Positions 52,601 to 63,981 of a DNA stretch of 64,000 bases are shown here, one piece after another. The stretch spans positions 25,462,001-25,526,000 of the forward strand of contig NC_090779.1 of assembly GCF_040054535.1 (NCBI RefSeq), read 5' to 3'. The notes beneath the pieces are model-generated. The model was not told the DNA's origin and made no database searches. It saw only the letters and a program-made list of their open reading frames with translations. This stretch comes from Antennarius striatus (taxonomy: Eukaryota > Chordata > Actinopteri > Lophiiformes > Antennariidae). Made by a program: the position numbers and the translations under genes. Position 1 is the stretch's first letter. Each line of letters opens with the position of its first letter.

Positions 52601-54109
52601 CCGCCCTTCTCCTGGGAGGACGGTAGGTGGAGACGTCGCGTCTGAGCTCGTTTTGTTACCGTGACGACAGCATCAATCAGATTCATCTTCTGCCTCCACC
52701 CCCTGTTTCAGTGGACCGTCTGCTGACCCCCACCTACCGGCAGAAGACCCCCCCGGAGGAGCAGCTGAAGGAGCTGCTGGAGAAGCTGGACCTGAGCACG
52801 GCCATGAAGCACAGCCCCTCCCGCAGCAAGAGGCTGAAGCTGCTGAAGAAGCTCATCCTGGAGGTCCGCGGCGAACTCAGCCTGAAGAAGCCCCCCCCAG
52901 ACGCCCCCCCTGCCTCAGGCCCCGCCCCCCCGGAGGAGGAGCCCCTACCTCAAGCCCACTCAGAGAGCTCCTTCCCGGCGGAGGGGTCGGAGCGGGTCAC
53001 GCCCCCGTCGCAGCCCGACCCTCCGGTCGGCGGGGGCGAGCTGGACGCCCCCCCACCCAGTGTGGACCAAACGCCTACCTCAGCGCCCCTGGACCCCCCC
53101 CACGGGCACACCCCGGACCCAACGCTCCTCAACGGCGACCTCCAGGAGGCCCCCGCGCCCTGTGGCCGGCGCACCAACGCCATCTTCAGGAAGTCCAAGA
53201 GCGCCAGCCCCCAGAAGCCCCCCAAGACCCAGGAGGCGTCGCCGCCCCCCCTGGGGGCCAAAACCTTCCTGTCGGTGGTGATCCCACGATTGGAGACGCT
53301 GCTCCTGCCGAAGAAGAGGAGGCGGAGCAACAGCGCCGACGGCGACGAGGAGGAGGAGACGCCCATCAAGCGTCTGGGCACTGGTGCGTCTGGCCCCGCC
53401 CCATTCAGGCGTGGTTCTGAGCGCCACTCTGACCCTATGCCCCCCCCCCTCTGTCTCCTCTGTCTCCAGGGATAACCAACGGTTTTGTCCTGGGGGAGGA
53501 CGACAGATCGACATCCCCCCGCCTCCTGGAGCCGCGACGGCGCTGCGCGTCCGAGTCGAGCATCTCCAGCAGGAGCGTCGCCCGCGGAAACAGGTGAGGT
53601 CACAGCGGAGGGGCGGGGCTAACGCCGGGTGTAGTCGGAATCAGGAACTACTGTCAGCTTTCCTCCCCCCCCCCCTCCTGCAGCGTCGCCCCCGCTAGAG
53701 GCTGTAGGGGGCGTGTCCTGGCGGCTCGCCGGAGCACCGTGGACGACAGGACCAGCCTGACCCGCATCGACAGCAGGGAGTTCACCAAAGCTGCCAAGAC
53801 CTCTTCAGGTGAGTCAGAGGTCACCTGACTGGGGGGGGGCGTCGCCTGACAGGTGCTTTAGTCTCCTTCCTGGTGCACCCTGTTGTCATGGAGACCCTCC
53901 GCTCAGCTTCCATCCCTCTCTGTGTTTGGGTCGTCACAGATCAGGGACCCCAGAGCTCAGAGGATGGGGCGTCGTCACAAGCCGGCCCCGCCCCGACCCC
54001 CCAGGGACGATCTCAGAGCCGGAGAGCAGATCCAGTTCAGGTCCGCAGAGAACCCCTCCCTCGTCCCCTCCATCGACAGCCAGCGCAGCTGGTGAGGACA
54101 CCGCCCTAG
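49643..54109 (+). CDS. brd1: Bromodomain-containing protein 1 (BRPF2), with degraded PWWP end
   Basis: Scaffold of HBO1/MOZ histone acetyltransferase complexes. Exons: 49643-51018, 51578-51734, 51814-51942, 52030-52158, 52310-52622, 52712-53383, 53470-53593, 53684-53808, 53940 onward; about 1,060 residues. Order: [19 protein letters not shown] box, [22 protein letters not shown]1 ([19 protein letters not shown], about 214-260), knuckle, extended PHD2 ([20 protein letters not shown] onward, to about 395), [20 protein letters not shown] helix, bromodomain (about 560-665; acetyl-lysine Asn in CMQYNARD), then [16 protein letters not shown] and [17 protein letters not shown] and [10 protein letters not shown] point to BRD1 rather than BRPF1/3. 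The first exon has extreme GC and a Kozak-like ACCACCATG. After TKAAKTSS no intact PWWP follows; the spliced frame ends at a TAG (54107-54109), or shortly after splicing to 54270. Confidence 0.92.
51060..51560. repeat. Minisatellite of tattgatcgtg words in brd1 intron
   Basis: About 40 imperfect units of roughly 10-12 bp (gtattgatcgt, gtattgattgg, ttattcgtgta) fill the intron between the first and second coding exons, up to about 20 bp from the acceptor. Confidence 0.88.
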
Positions 54110-54360
54110 AATAATGGGGGGGGGGCAGCCGGGTTTGAGGGGTGGGTTAGGGGTGGGGTTAGGGGTGGGGTCAGCCCGCCCACATTTGAGTCTTAACCAC
54201 TGGTGCTTCTGTTCATGCAGGTCCACACTAACAGGTCTGTGGCCCCCTCCCCCCCTTCTCTCTCTGCAGGCAATGGCTTCCTAGATCCAAGACTGCCCCC
54301 CCTGGGATCAGCCAGATGCCTGACCAAGTCCAGCTGACCCCCCCCCCCCCCAACCACCAG
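53940..54360 (+). pseudogene. brd1: Decayed PWWP-encoding exons of brd1
   Basis: In a frame other than the one joined by splicing, 53940-54091 reads [18 protein letters not shown] then SIDSQRSW. The exon after an acceptor at 54269 continues QWLPRSKTAPPGIS. This parallels human BRD1 PAPPLDVLKIGEHMQ, then FFDNKRSW, then QWLPKSKMVPLGI, with the Trp codon split by the intron as TG/G. The exon that should carry the PWWP core (WAKCSGYPSYPAL) is not visible between 53809 and 53939. The family homology is by eye; the alignment is good at both exon ends and weak in the middle. Confidence 0.6.
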
Positions 54361-55600
54361 AACCGCTGTGGACGACCTTCACCGTCAGCAGAGAGCTGGA
54401 GCCAGTGGTTGACCGTCACTCGCCCCCCCAAACCCCCCCCACATGTGTTTACCATGTCCTGTAAACTGGAACCACCCCCCCCCCGGTGACGGCCATCATC
54501 TTTAGAACTATGCAATGAAAAGTCAAACAGACTGTGAGGACCGACCCCCCCCCCACACACACACACACGGGTGTCCACCTGTTGAATGTGTCAGTTTGAC
54601 CTCTGACCTCCATAAATGTGCTGCAACACTGCTGCCCCCCACCCCCTCTCATCACCATGACGACGACCAATGTTGTGCTGGCGCCGGCAGCAGCCCCCCC
54701 CCCCACACACACACACACACACACTAATTTATTCACTCCCGTTGGTTCTGGTACCGGTGTTTCTACGGGCAGAGGCACCGCCCCCGCGTCGCCGCGGCAA
54801 CAGAGGCATCGCCACGACGACGGGGGCGTCGGCCTTCCTGCTGGTGCTATCCCCCCCTCCCCCCACCAGAGAACGAACTGGTGAACGTTCTCCGCTGGTT
54901 TTCTACCGTTTTGTAAGTTATTACGCGCGCCCCACCCCCCCCCCGGGGGGGCGGCGCCCTCGGCATTAACACTGTGTCATTAATACTGTGTGTCTGCATC
55001 GTTTTTTTACCGGAATGTTTTCACTGAGCGACGACTTTTTTTATCTGTACATATTTATATAAACCTATGGAGACGCTCTGGAGGCGACACACCTGAAGTG
55101 CATCGATCACACCCAAACCAAAAAGCGTGCTGCCGGTTCTCCCTGTGTGTGTGTGTGTGTGTGTGGCGTGGTGAGTTCAAGTCTGCGGGACGTCACAGTT
55201 GTGGTGTGAAGAGTTCAAGTCTATCGGACGTCACAGACTCCTCCCACCCGGGCTGACGAGTCGCTGCAGGGACGACTGTGCCTGTACTAATTTATTGTAA
55301 AGCAGAAATGTTTATGCACCACTTTATAGACGATCCTGCCCCCCCCCTGCCCCCCCTTCTGTTGGTGAGTTTATTTTTTTATTTCCCAGCATTAACGGCG
55401 CTGAGGTGATAGTTTGGTGTGTGTTGGTTTCTCACAGGGTAGCGATGGACGGGTGTGTGTGTGTGTGTGTGTGTAAATACGTTTGGTACTTTAGTCTCTG
55501 GGACGAACCACAGTTCCAGCCGACGGGGGTGGAACCCAGCCGACTGCGGGCCGGTGGGATTTTATACGAAAACACTGAGAATTAAATATGTTATTGATCA
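54285..55600 (+). other. brd1: Probable brd1 3' untranslated region
   Basis: Runs of C, short (CA)n at 54703-54724 and (GT)n at 55145-55164 and 55453-55472, AT-rich stretches such as tttatctgtacatatttata near 55037, and an attaaa near 55582. No further coding exon of brd1 or any other gene was recognised. Confidence 0.45.
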
Positions 55601-56143
55601 CTGATCGATGATGTGCTGTGTCGTCAATCCGTGTCTCAGGTGTCAGGAATGTTGTTTCTGTTGGAGCGTTCCATCAGCGAAACGGGACGCTTCCTGCTTC
55701 ACTCACTCCAGGAGGTGTGAGAACCGTCTGTGGCCACCAGGTGGGGCTGTTGTTCCACCTGAAACAGCACAGAATGGAAGGGGAATGGAACCGGCCCCTG
55801 GTACCGTTCCATTTAGTGTAGCCGCGGCAACAAACCCTTGACCTGCAACGAGGGTGTGGCTCTGGTGGCAGTGGAGTGACATCACACTAATAAACCAATC
55901 AGGGAGCTTGGGGCGGTCCAGGTGCTACTTGAAGGCTCCAGCTTCAAACAAACAAACAAACAAACAAACGTTGCTGTTGTTGTTGACGGACGTTTGTTTA
56001 CTTGTTTGTTTTCTCCAGTCAGACGTAACGGAGCAGCAAACAGGAAGTGAGGGGAGAAACCCCCCTGACACATTTCCTGTTTCACAGAATGTCCTGCAGA
56101 ACGGCAGCGGGCGCGTCATGTGACCCAACTGGACCGCAGACCG

Positions 56144-56147
<4 letters not shown>

Positions 56148-56203
<56 letters not shown>
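56148..56203. repeat. (CA)n microsatellite
   Basis: About 28 dinucleotides. It is followed about 60 bp later by (GT)n at 56264-56340, so the transcript of either strand could pair the two tracts. Confidence 0.97.
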
Positions 56204-56259
56204 AACAGGCAGTTAGAATCACAGATCCTACCATTATTTCTATTGGGATATTGGACACT

Positions 56260-56263
<4 letters not shown>

Positions 56264-56340
<77 letters not shown>
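56264..56340. repeat. (GT)n microsatellite
   Basis: About 38 dinucleotides; complementary partner of the (CA)n tract at 56148-56203. A second such pair follows at 56549-56573 (CA) and 56685-56728 (GT). Confidence 0.97.
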
Positions 56341-56342
<2 letters not shown>

Positions 56343-56686
56343 ACTGACAGTGTGTTTTGCAGAGGTATGAATCTTTTATGGAGTGAACTCATTAGACGCT
56401 CGGCCTCCTGGGAAATGGGAGGAGTTTGTTTTGTTCCACATTATTTGGTGATGAATTCAAACCCATGAAAACAAGACGCTGAATTAGACGGGTGGGGGCT
56501 ATATTTACACCACACACATCAAAACGCTGCCTGGCCCACTTTAGTGTCCAACACACACACACACACACACACACCACACAGTGTTCACGTTTCTGTTGTT
56601 TCTCAAGTTTACTGGATCAGAACCAAAACAGGAAGTGGTTTCTGGATCCAGGTTCAGGAACACGGGCCTGTAGAACTCAACTTCTG

Positions 56687-56728
<42 letters not shown>

Positions 56729-57589
56729 CAGAGTGGAGGCCCAGTGGCTTCTGAGCAATCACCACGTCTATTTCACACCCGACTGATCCTCTCATCCTGG
56801 GGGGGGGCCGGGGGCCCCGAGGCCCCTGATGGAGTCCTGACCCCACTCAGAACCCACAGCAGCAAGTTAGGATAGCCGCCCCCCCCCACCACCCGAAAAA
56901 CTGAAGGAAAGTTTGACCAGAAGAGGCTGTGAAGCTGCAGAAGGATGATGTCATCAAAGAAGAAGATGTGATGTCATGACAACAGAGGATGACGTCACTC
57001 GTTCAGCTCGTGGGCGTCGCCTGCTGTGATGATGTCACCTCAGGCCGGCTGAAGGCCCACCTTCCTCGTGGGCGTCGACCTGCGACCCGCCTCATCCCCA
57101 CCCGATCTGCCGACTCGCTGCTTTCTGAGCAGGAAGTGATGAATCCCATCTCGTCGCCTCGCCGCCGTCCGATCTGAACGGTCCCCCCCCCCCCACTCGT
57201 TTGTGTTCACGCCGGCGTCCACTTAGCTCCATCACGACCCCCCCCACCCCCTTTGCTAACTGCCCATCTCCTGTGGAATAAAGGTCAAATAATCAGGCAT
57301 CTGGAAGGACAGCTCATTTGTCATCCGTTGATGAACGCGTCAGCAGCCGGTCGGCGGCGCCGGACCCCAACACAAAGGTTAACCGATTCAAAGCAGGAAG
57401 GGCGGTGGCGGTGGCGGCGGCGGGGAGACAAAGAACAGGACTTGATTTGATTCCGCTGGTCGGAGCGGATCGGCGGAGCGGTGCATTATGGGACGGCGCC
57501 GCGGTAACCTCCACCCTGCTGCTGAATGACGGCGTTAACGTTGCTGGTAACGGAAAAAAGGCTTCAGGCCTGACGCGCCGCTGAGGCCC

Positions 57590-58130
57590 TCATGAACTAA
57601 ATGGAACCAGCCCCACAGGCTGTCATTGTCCAATCAGATTCAGCGTTGAGTAGAGGCAGTGGGCGGGGCTTCTGTCTTCACCTGGACTGTTTGCGCTCAG
57701 GACAAAGTCACTGTTGAACTCGGCGGTAATCAAAGGAGTTATTGATCAGATGGGCCTCATTTGCATAATGGGATGAACATCGAATATCTGTCAGCCTCCA
57801 CAGCATCTCATTAGCATACTGGCATCGCTCACACCTCTGATTGGCTCTGACAGGAGCAGGAATAACAACAGCCAGAGCAGGTTGTTGGTTCTAAACCTCT
57901 GGAACTGGACTGCTCAGAATGACCTACAGAACCTCACTCATCGCCGTAGCAACGGTAATGAGATGCGGTGCAAACGGCCGGCCGTCCTCCATGCATCACC
58001 GCCGCCGCCGCCGCCGGGATAATCAAATTGCTCATTTTCAATCTTTCATTTCTTCCATTATTTAAAGCGGCGCCGTCAGCGGCTCGCCGCCGGCCGACCT
58101 TCACCGATCGCTTCTTTGTGACACGATGGG
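57590..58130. promoter_or_regulatory. Non-coding stretch with homeobox/POU-like words, possible enhancer
   Basis: Contains cctcatttgcataatggga (octamer-like ATTTGCATAA), tctcattagcatact, and a GC-rich box followed by gataatcaaattgctcattt. Unlike its repeat-rich surroundings it has little tandem structure. Conservation cannot be tested here. Confidence 0.25.
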
Positions 58131-58604
58131 AGTCGATCTGCATCCCTCTCCTCCCCCAGCGCCGTTCATCGCCTGACGAGCCCTCATCAGTCCACACAGA
58201 CTTATTCACCGGCTCAGTTTGTCATCAAAAAGTCAAGACATTCATTTATAGAAAAACTATTTGATGGATACGTAAAGTCTGGGAAACACAGGGCTGATGG
58301 GTAAAACCGTCTGGTTGGTGTCGCCCCCGTCCCCCGAATCCACAAACACGTCTCTACAAAATGTTTTTAACCAATTCTGACAATAAACACATTCATTGTT
58401 TAAGGTCAGACTGGATCCACTGAACACGGACTCACAGATAAACACTGTTCTAACCTCCAGCCCCCCCCTCCAGACTGCTGCTGATTGAGCAGGACGCCGC
58501 AGAGGTCAGAGGTCAGCAGCCCATCAGCTCCAATGATTGGAGAATGGGGAAAAATCTATCAGCTGCAGACAGATGGAGGCTTCATGAACCCCAGGGGTCA
58601 TCGC

Positions 58605-58695
58605 GCCGAGACCACACCCAAGACCACGCCCAGAGACCACGCCCCTGAGACCACACACCCTGAGACCACGCCCCTGAGACCACGCCCCTGGCCTC
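58605..58695. repeat. Tandem repeat gagaccacgcccct
   Basis: Six imperfect copies of 14-18 bp, with the GC-box-like word ccacgcccc. Confidence 0.85.
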
Positions 58696-59936
58696 CTCAT
58701 GCCCCCTCCCCTGTTCTCCAATAAGTTCCTGTAATTACAAAGCTGATGATGAATATCCAGCAGGCGTGTCAGAACCAGTTCTGACTGTAGTTCATCTTCT
58801 GAGCTGTTGATCGGGTTACCAGCGTAACCATGGCAACGATCCGTAACCAGCGACCTTGTGAGTCGGGCCTCAGGTCGCTGCTAATTGGTGGGAACGAGCG
58901 ATTGGCGTCCGACGGCAGCGTCGACAGAACGATTTTCTGCTCCTACGCAGAAAACAAGCGAAGGAAACCGGCGTGAGAGGTCAAAGGTCAAACTAGCATC
59001 ACAGACTAGCTAATATGATGATCATCGGATGGATGCTTCATTCTGTACGTCCTGCTTCTACGTTCAAAGACACACTTAACATTCATCAGTCTGCTGGAGA
59101 GGGACCCCCCCATGGACCCCCCCATGAACCCCCCCCCCCCAGGAGACATCCTGCCACGCAATGACAACCAATTACACTCCATGAGGCGTCAGGTGAGGAC
59201 GCCAGCGTCGTTCACCTTCTCTGTCGTCAGAGCGACGAGGCCCCCGCCGCCTCAAACGGAGATAAATGGGCCGTCAGCCCGGGGGCGCGGGGGTGGCGTA
59301 GACCGGGGGCCGAAACGACATGTCAGCTGACCTGGCTGGTGATGACATCACGCTCCAGCTGACAGGGGAGGGTCGGACCCACATGTCCCTAACCCCCCAC
59401 ACCTGACCCCCACATCCCACACCCGACCCCCCCGTCCCACACATCCCACAAACCCAGAGCACCACCTGCACACATGAGGCTCCACCTCCTTTTATGTCCT
59501 CTGAACGAGGCTGAGCGCCATCAGCTGGAGGGGGCGGGGCCACAGGTGACTCCAATGACTCCTGACGAGCAGGTAGACCCGTGACCTCGCTCTGACCTCA
59601 TGTCACCCCAGGACCTGAGACGAAACACTAGAAACGTCCTGATGGACTGAGGTTCGTCCTCTGAGTCTCTGCTGTTTAATCACAGATTAGTGACCTTTCC
59701 TCTGGTGGGGTCACCGTCTCTGGACACCCCAGGGAAGGGAAGTGGAGGGGGCCGAACTCCTTGTCAGAGTACCTGGACAGAGTACCAACCGATGTCCCCG
59801 TGACCTCACCCCCCCCCCCGCTCTCAGTCCACCGGTGGTGACACCAACATCCATCACCTCTGGATTCAGGTGCACATCCATCAAAGGTGGAGCTCTGTCG
59901 CCGTGGCGTCGGGCCCGCCCCCCTGGGTGTCAGGAG

Positions 59937-59940
<4 letters not shown>

Positions 59941-59990
<50 letters not shown>
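59941..59990. repeat. (GT)n microsatellite
   Basis: About 24 dinucleotides. A (CA)n tract at 60113-60190 follows, again an inverted GT/CA pair. Confidence 0.97.
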
Positions 59991-59991
<1 letters not shown>

Positions 59992-60110
59992 AGTCATTGA
60001 CCCGGCATCTGAATATCTAATGAGGACCTGGAGAACACGTCTGTGTTACAGATTCTCTGTTCTTCATATTTAACAGGTCAGAAAGTGTTTAGAGAGGATA
60101 AAAAAAGAGT

Positions 60111-60112
<2 letters not shown>

Positions 60113-60190
<78 letters not shown>
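60113..60190. repeat. (CA)n microsatellite
   Basis: About 39 dinucleotides. Confidence 0.97.
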
Positions 60191-60193
<3 letters not shown>

Positions 60194-60564
60194 CAGAAGA
60201 CTTAAAGCGAGCCTTCAGTCACTGCTGAGGGATTGCTAACCCTCCACTTTGTTTCAGGTGGAAACCCGGTGGAATGCTGGGACGCTGTAGAAACAGGACA
60301 GGTAATGAAACCAACGACGGTCTGTGAACACAATGTGACTCCTCTTCATCATTTGGAAGATGAAGATATATATATCTATATATATATATATGTATATATA
60401 TACACGTATATATATACTTTCGTGAATGCCCTAACAAGCGTCCTTGGATGACATTGTTCACTCCACATGACCGCGAGCGGCGGCGGCAGCGTACCTGAGC
60501 CGGCGTCCACTACCTGCCGGACCCCCGGTAACAGAGGATCTTCTGGCTGCTGCTCCTGTAACAG

Positions 60565-60680
60565 ATTGTGTGGGGATTTCAACTGGACGTCTCCATGGCG
60601 ATAGAGATTAGGCAATTAACCTGCAGTTTGGCTGTAATTATGAAGACGCTTTACAAAGAAGGAAGTCATTTCCCCAAAGA
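60565..60680. promoter_or_regulatory. Non-repetitive AT-rich block, possible conserved element
   Basis: Text around ggcgatagagattaggcaat and ctgtaattatgaagacgctt carries several homeodomain-type TAAT cores and no tandem repeat. Function is a guess. Confidence 0.2.
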
Positions 60681-61082
60681 TGGCGGAAGAAGAGGATGTG
60701 CTGCTGGGTGGCGGGGGGTCGCCCCACCATCAGAACTGAAGAAGCCTCTTGTCCAGCGGTTTAAATAAAGTCCAGTGGATTAAACAGCTTTGGAGAACCA
60801 TGAGCTGGATGACGGAGAACCCACGCAGACATACACCATGGTTAAAGAAGCCTGCAGGATAGTTTTTACAGTTTTAACTCCATACATTCTGTTCGTACAC
60901 GTAAACACGGGTCAGAGGTGAGCGTTGACCCGCTAACCGACCCGTGTCCCTGAGCAAACAGCAGCTAAACGGCGAAGTGGAACAGCGATGCTCTCTGTTA
61001 GAGCGACTGGTGAATAATTCATGGTGACATCATGAAACCAGCTGGAATCCTGTTGACGGCTCATCAGGGTCTGCTGCTAACG

Positions 61083-61137
61083 TTAATATTAACGTCCTGG
61101 GGGTCGGCGGCGTGGACCCCCAGGACGTTAATATTAA
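61083..61137. repeat. Perfect 23-bp inverted repeat
   Basis: Arm ttaatattaacgtcctgggg plus gtc at 61083-61105, nine-base loop ggcggcgtg, exact complement at 61115-61137. Confidence 0.97.
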
Positions 61138-61628
61138 TATTAATGGACCCACAGGAAAGGTTAGGAGCCTAACCTATGGTATGATGTAGTAGCCAAACAT
61201 ATAGTGTGATGTATAGCTAACCTATAGGATGACTGCAGAGTTCATGTTACCTCCAGAAAGCAGTGCATCCTGGGATGCACTTCAAGAAAAATGTGTGCAT
61301 CCCAAAAGTAATAACAGAATATCTCTAATAGTTCAATATAAAAACTAAACAAACCTTTAATTTTAATGTTTTTATTAATGACATCTTAACTGTTTAAGTA
61401 AAACAAAACAAAAAAATAAGTTATATTAAAATGTTAAAGCCTGGTAGTGATTAAAAAAATAGTTTTCAAAATAAAGAAAGATGTCATTTTTTTTGGAAAC
61501 TTGTACTTTTCCCTCAGTAGTTTTCTTTGTCTTTAATTCATATTTTCTCCTGTGGAGACTGAACCAAGCTGACAGAACCTTCACACACACCTCTCCAACT
61601 TCTGCATCTTTTTCAGAGGCATGATGAT

Positions 61629-61684
<56 letters not shown>
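61629..61684. repeat. (AATC)n microsatellite
   Basis: About 13 perfect tetranucleotides. Confidence 0.97.
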
Positions 61685-61686
<2 letters not shown>

Positions 61687-61857
61687 CCTTTATTAGTCTA
61701 TCTCTTAACCCCCCCATCAGACGTTCCAAAGCGTTTTAACAGACAGACAAACCCAACAGGACTCTTCTTGTTCTCTGGGGGGTCGAACTAACTCCTCTGT
61801 CACTGCAGCTTAGAACCAGCACACCTGTTGCTGATTGGTCGATTTTAATCAGACAGA

Positions 61858-61950
61858 ATCACACAGGTGAGTCACACAGGTGAGTCACACAGGTGAGTCA
61901 CACAGGTGAGTCACACAGGTGAGTCACACAGGTGAGTCACACAGGTGAGT
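61858..61950. repeat. 13-bp minisatellite acacaggtgagtc, seven copies
   Basis: Perfect copies. Each unit contains caggtgagt, the consensus vertebrate 5' splice site. Confidence 0.96.
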
Positions 61951-62199
61951 TTTCTGATGAGATCAAAACATAATGGCGATTTCTAGGTTCAAAATTTAAG
62001 CTGAGAAGTGGAAAAATTGTGAATATTTTTGTTTGTATATTCTGCATGTAAAGCTCACGTCCCAGAGATGCTCGCTGTGTGACGATCATGTGTCACCTGT
62101 CAGAAAATGTGCTTCAGAGACGCAGGAACACACACACGAAACACTGTGGCAGTGAGCCTATCCCATAGTATGATGTAGTACCTTTCCCATAGTATGGCA

Positions 62200-62440
62200 G
62201 AGAGGTTTAATTCCCCTCCAGCTGCTGATGGTTAATTACCTCTGAGTGCATCAAGGATTAATGAAATCAGCACCATCATGGCAGCAGTGGGGGGTCAGAG
62301 GTCACAGGAGGACCAGAGGGGGGTGTGTAACTGGGTGTGAGGAGTGGGCGGCCCTCCATGCTGTGGGATGAGATTGTATTAAATTAGCATGCTAATGTTA
62401 GCAGGGTGCTCTCAGCTGCTTTCCATCATTTATCAGGTGA
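62200..62440. promoter_or_regulatory. Non-coding stretch rich in TAAT and E-box words, possible enhancer
   Basis: Contains gaggtttaattcccc, cagctgctgatggttaatta, aaggattaatgaaatcagca and attaaattagcatgctaatg, a cluster of homeobox-type cores with two CAGCTG boxes. No tandem repeats and no coding frame. Conservation is unknown. Confidence 0.25.
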
Positions 62441-62890
62441 TGGCTGGGGGGGTGAAGCAGGACGTGTGTTCACATGAAGGTTATGAAGCTTTAGCCTGCT
62501 GCTCACGACATATGACATCTGTGTTCCATACGTGTTCCATACGTGTTCCATACGTGTTCTGATTGTTCTTCTCTCTATGGTTCTATAGTTGTGGGTTTAA
62601 GCCCCAGCTCGTCGGGCTCTGTCCACAGAGAACACAACCTGCCCCCCTGCTGTGGGGGTGTCGGGTCAGGATACCTCCACTAACAGGGACTCTTTACTTC
62701 CTGCTGATGGATGTTGGGTAATCGCTGGTGTCAGCTGGTGTTCTCCATCATCCATCACGTCTCTAAAGGACGTCCCTCTGGGGGGGATTAACCAGAGCGG
62801 CGCTTCGGTGCACTCCTTAAGACAGTGTATATTAGTAGATGGGGGGGGGGGGCGTATATGATGAAGATCAGATTGATGAGGCATCTAAGG

Positions 62891-63981
62891 CAGGGGTAGA
62901 AAAACCATTCAGTCCTGGTGTCCACAGAAAAGAACACGCTGGGAGCCACAAATAGGTTCTGATGTTTCCTACCTGTATATATATACTGATATATATATAT
63001 ATATATATATATATAACCTTTATTAACCTTTAACCTTTACTCTGTGTAAACAACTGTAGCGTGTAATTTATGAAACCCATGAAGTGCTGGACAGTAATTA
63101 TCCTGTGTGTTTTCTGTGTACTAACATATCTTCCTTCCTGATCCGGTCCCACCTGTCATCAGCTCATTCCCTACACCTGCCTTCCCTTCCCTTCGCTCGC
63201 CTGCAGCCCCTCCCCCCACCAGCCACACCCTTCATATAGCAGCTCAGCCCCCAGCCTGATAGTTAGTGTTCATCCTGACCTTCCAGCCCTTTCATTAGTG
63301 ACGGTGAGATGAAGCCTCGTGAGGCTTTGGACCGACTGCTTCCAGGAACGCTTCATGTGCAAAAGAAACACCTGCTGGCCTGAGGTCTAATCACAGGCAG
63401 GTGTCTTCATGTGTGGTCCAGTCTGGTTCTGGTCCGGCTTCTGGAATTGACTGTACTACAAAAAAAAAGTATGAGCAAATAATGAATTGACCAAGTGTAT
63501 GATAAAATAAGTTAAAATATATACACACAAATATAAATAGCGCCACCTGCTGTGCCCCGTGTCTGCGTGGGTTCTCTCTGGGTTCTCCAGCTCCCCCCCC
63601 CCGCCTCCAAAGATGTGTGCTTCAGGTTAATTGGCCGTTCCAAATCGCCCGTAGGTGTAAATTAATAAAAAATAAAAGATTTTTATATTTTAGATAATAT
63701 TTATCTGCATAAACATTCCATTGACCTGGTTGACGGGAGTTCTTCTCCTGGATCTTAGCGGGTGTGACGCATATTTTGTGCGACTAAAATTAATAAAATA
63801 CAATTTTATTTTCTTATTTCAGGAGTGCAATAATGTTACATTTACACTGATAAAATAAATAGAATACAAATAAAACACTGCAGTTGGATGTTTATTTTCT
63901 ATTTTCCCAAGTCACATCGGGCAGCAGCGTAAGGATGAAAGGGCCGAATGGGGCCCCCGGGGGCCAGGTCGCCGACCCCTG
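62891..63981. mobile_element. hAT-like element ends (left and right)
   Basis: The left end caggggtagaaaaaccattc and a right end ccaggtcgccgacccctg share CAGGGGT in inverted orientation. The interior includes (AT)n at 62988-63015 and another dispersed repeat at 63545-63660 (tgtctgcgtgggttctctct). Flanking 8-mers do not match, so these may be parts of two elements. Confidence 0.4.
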
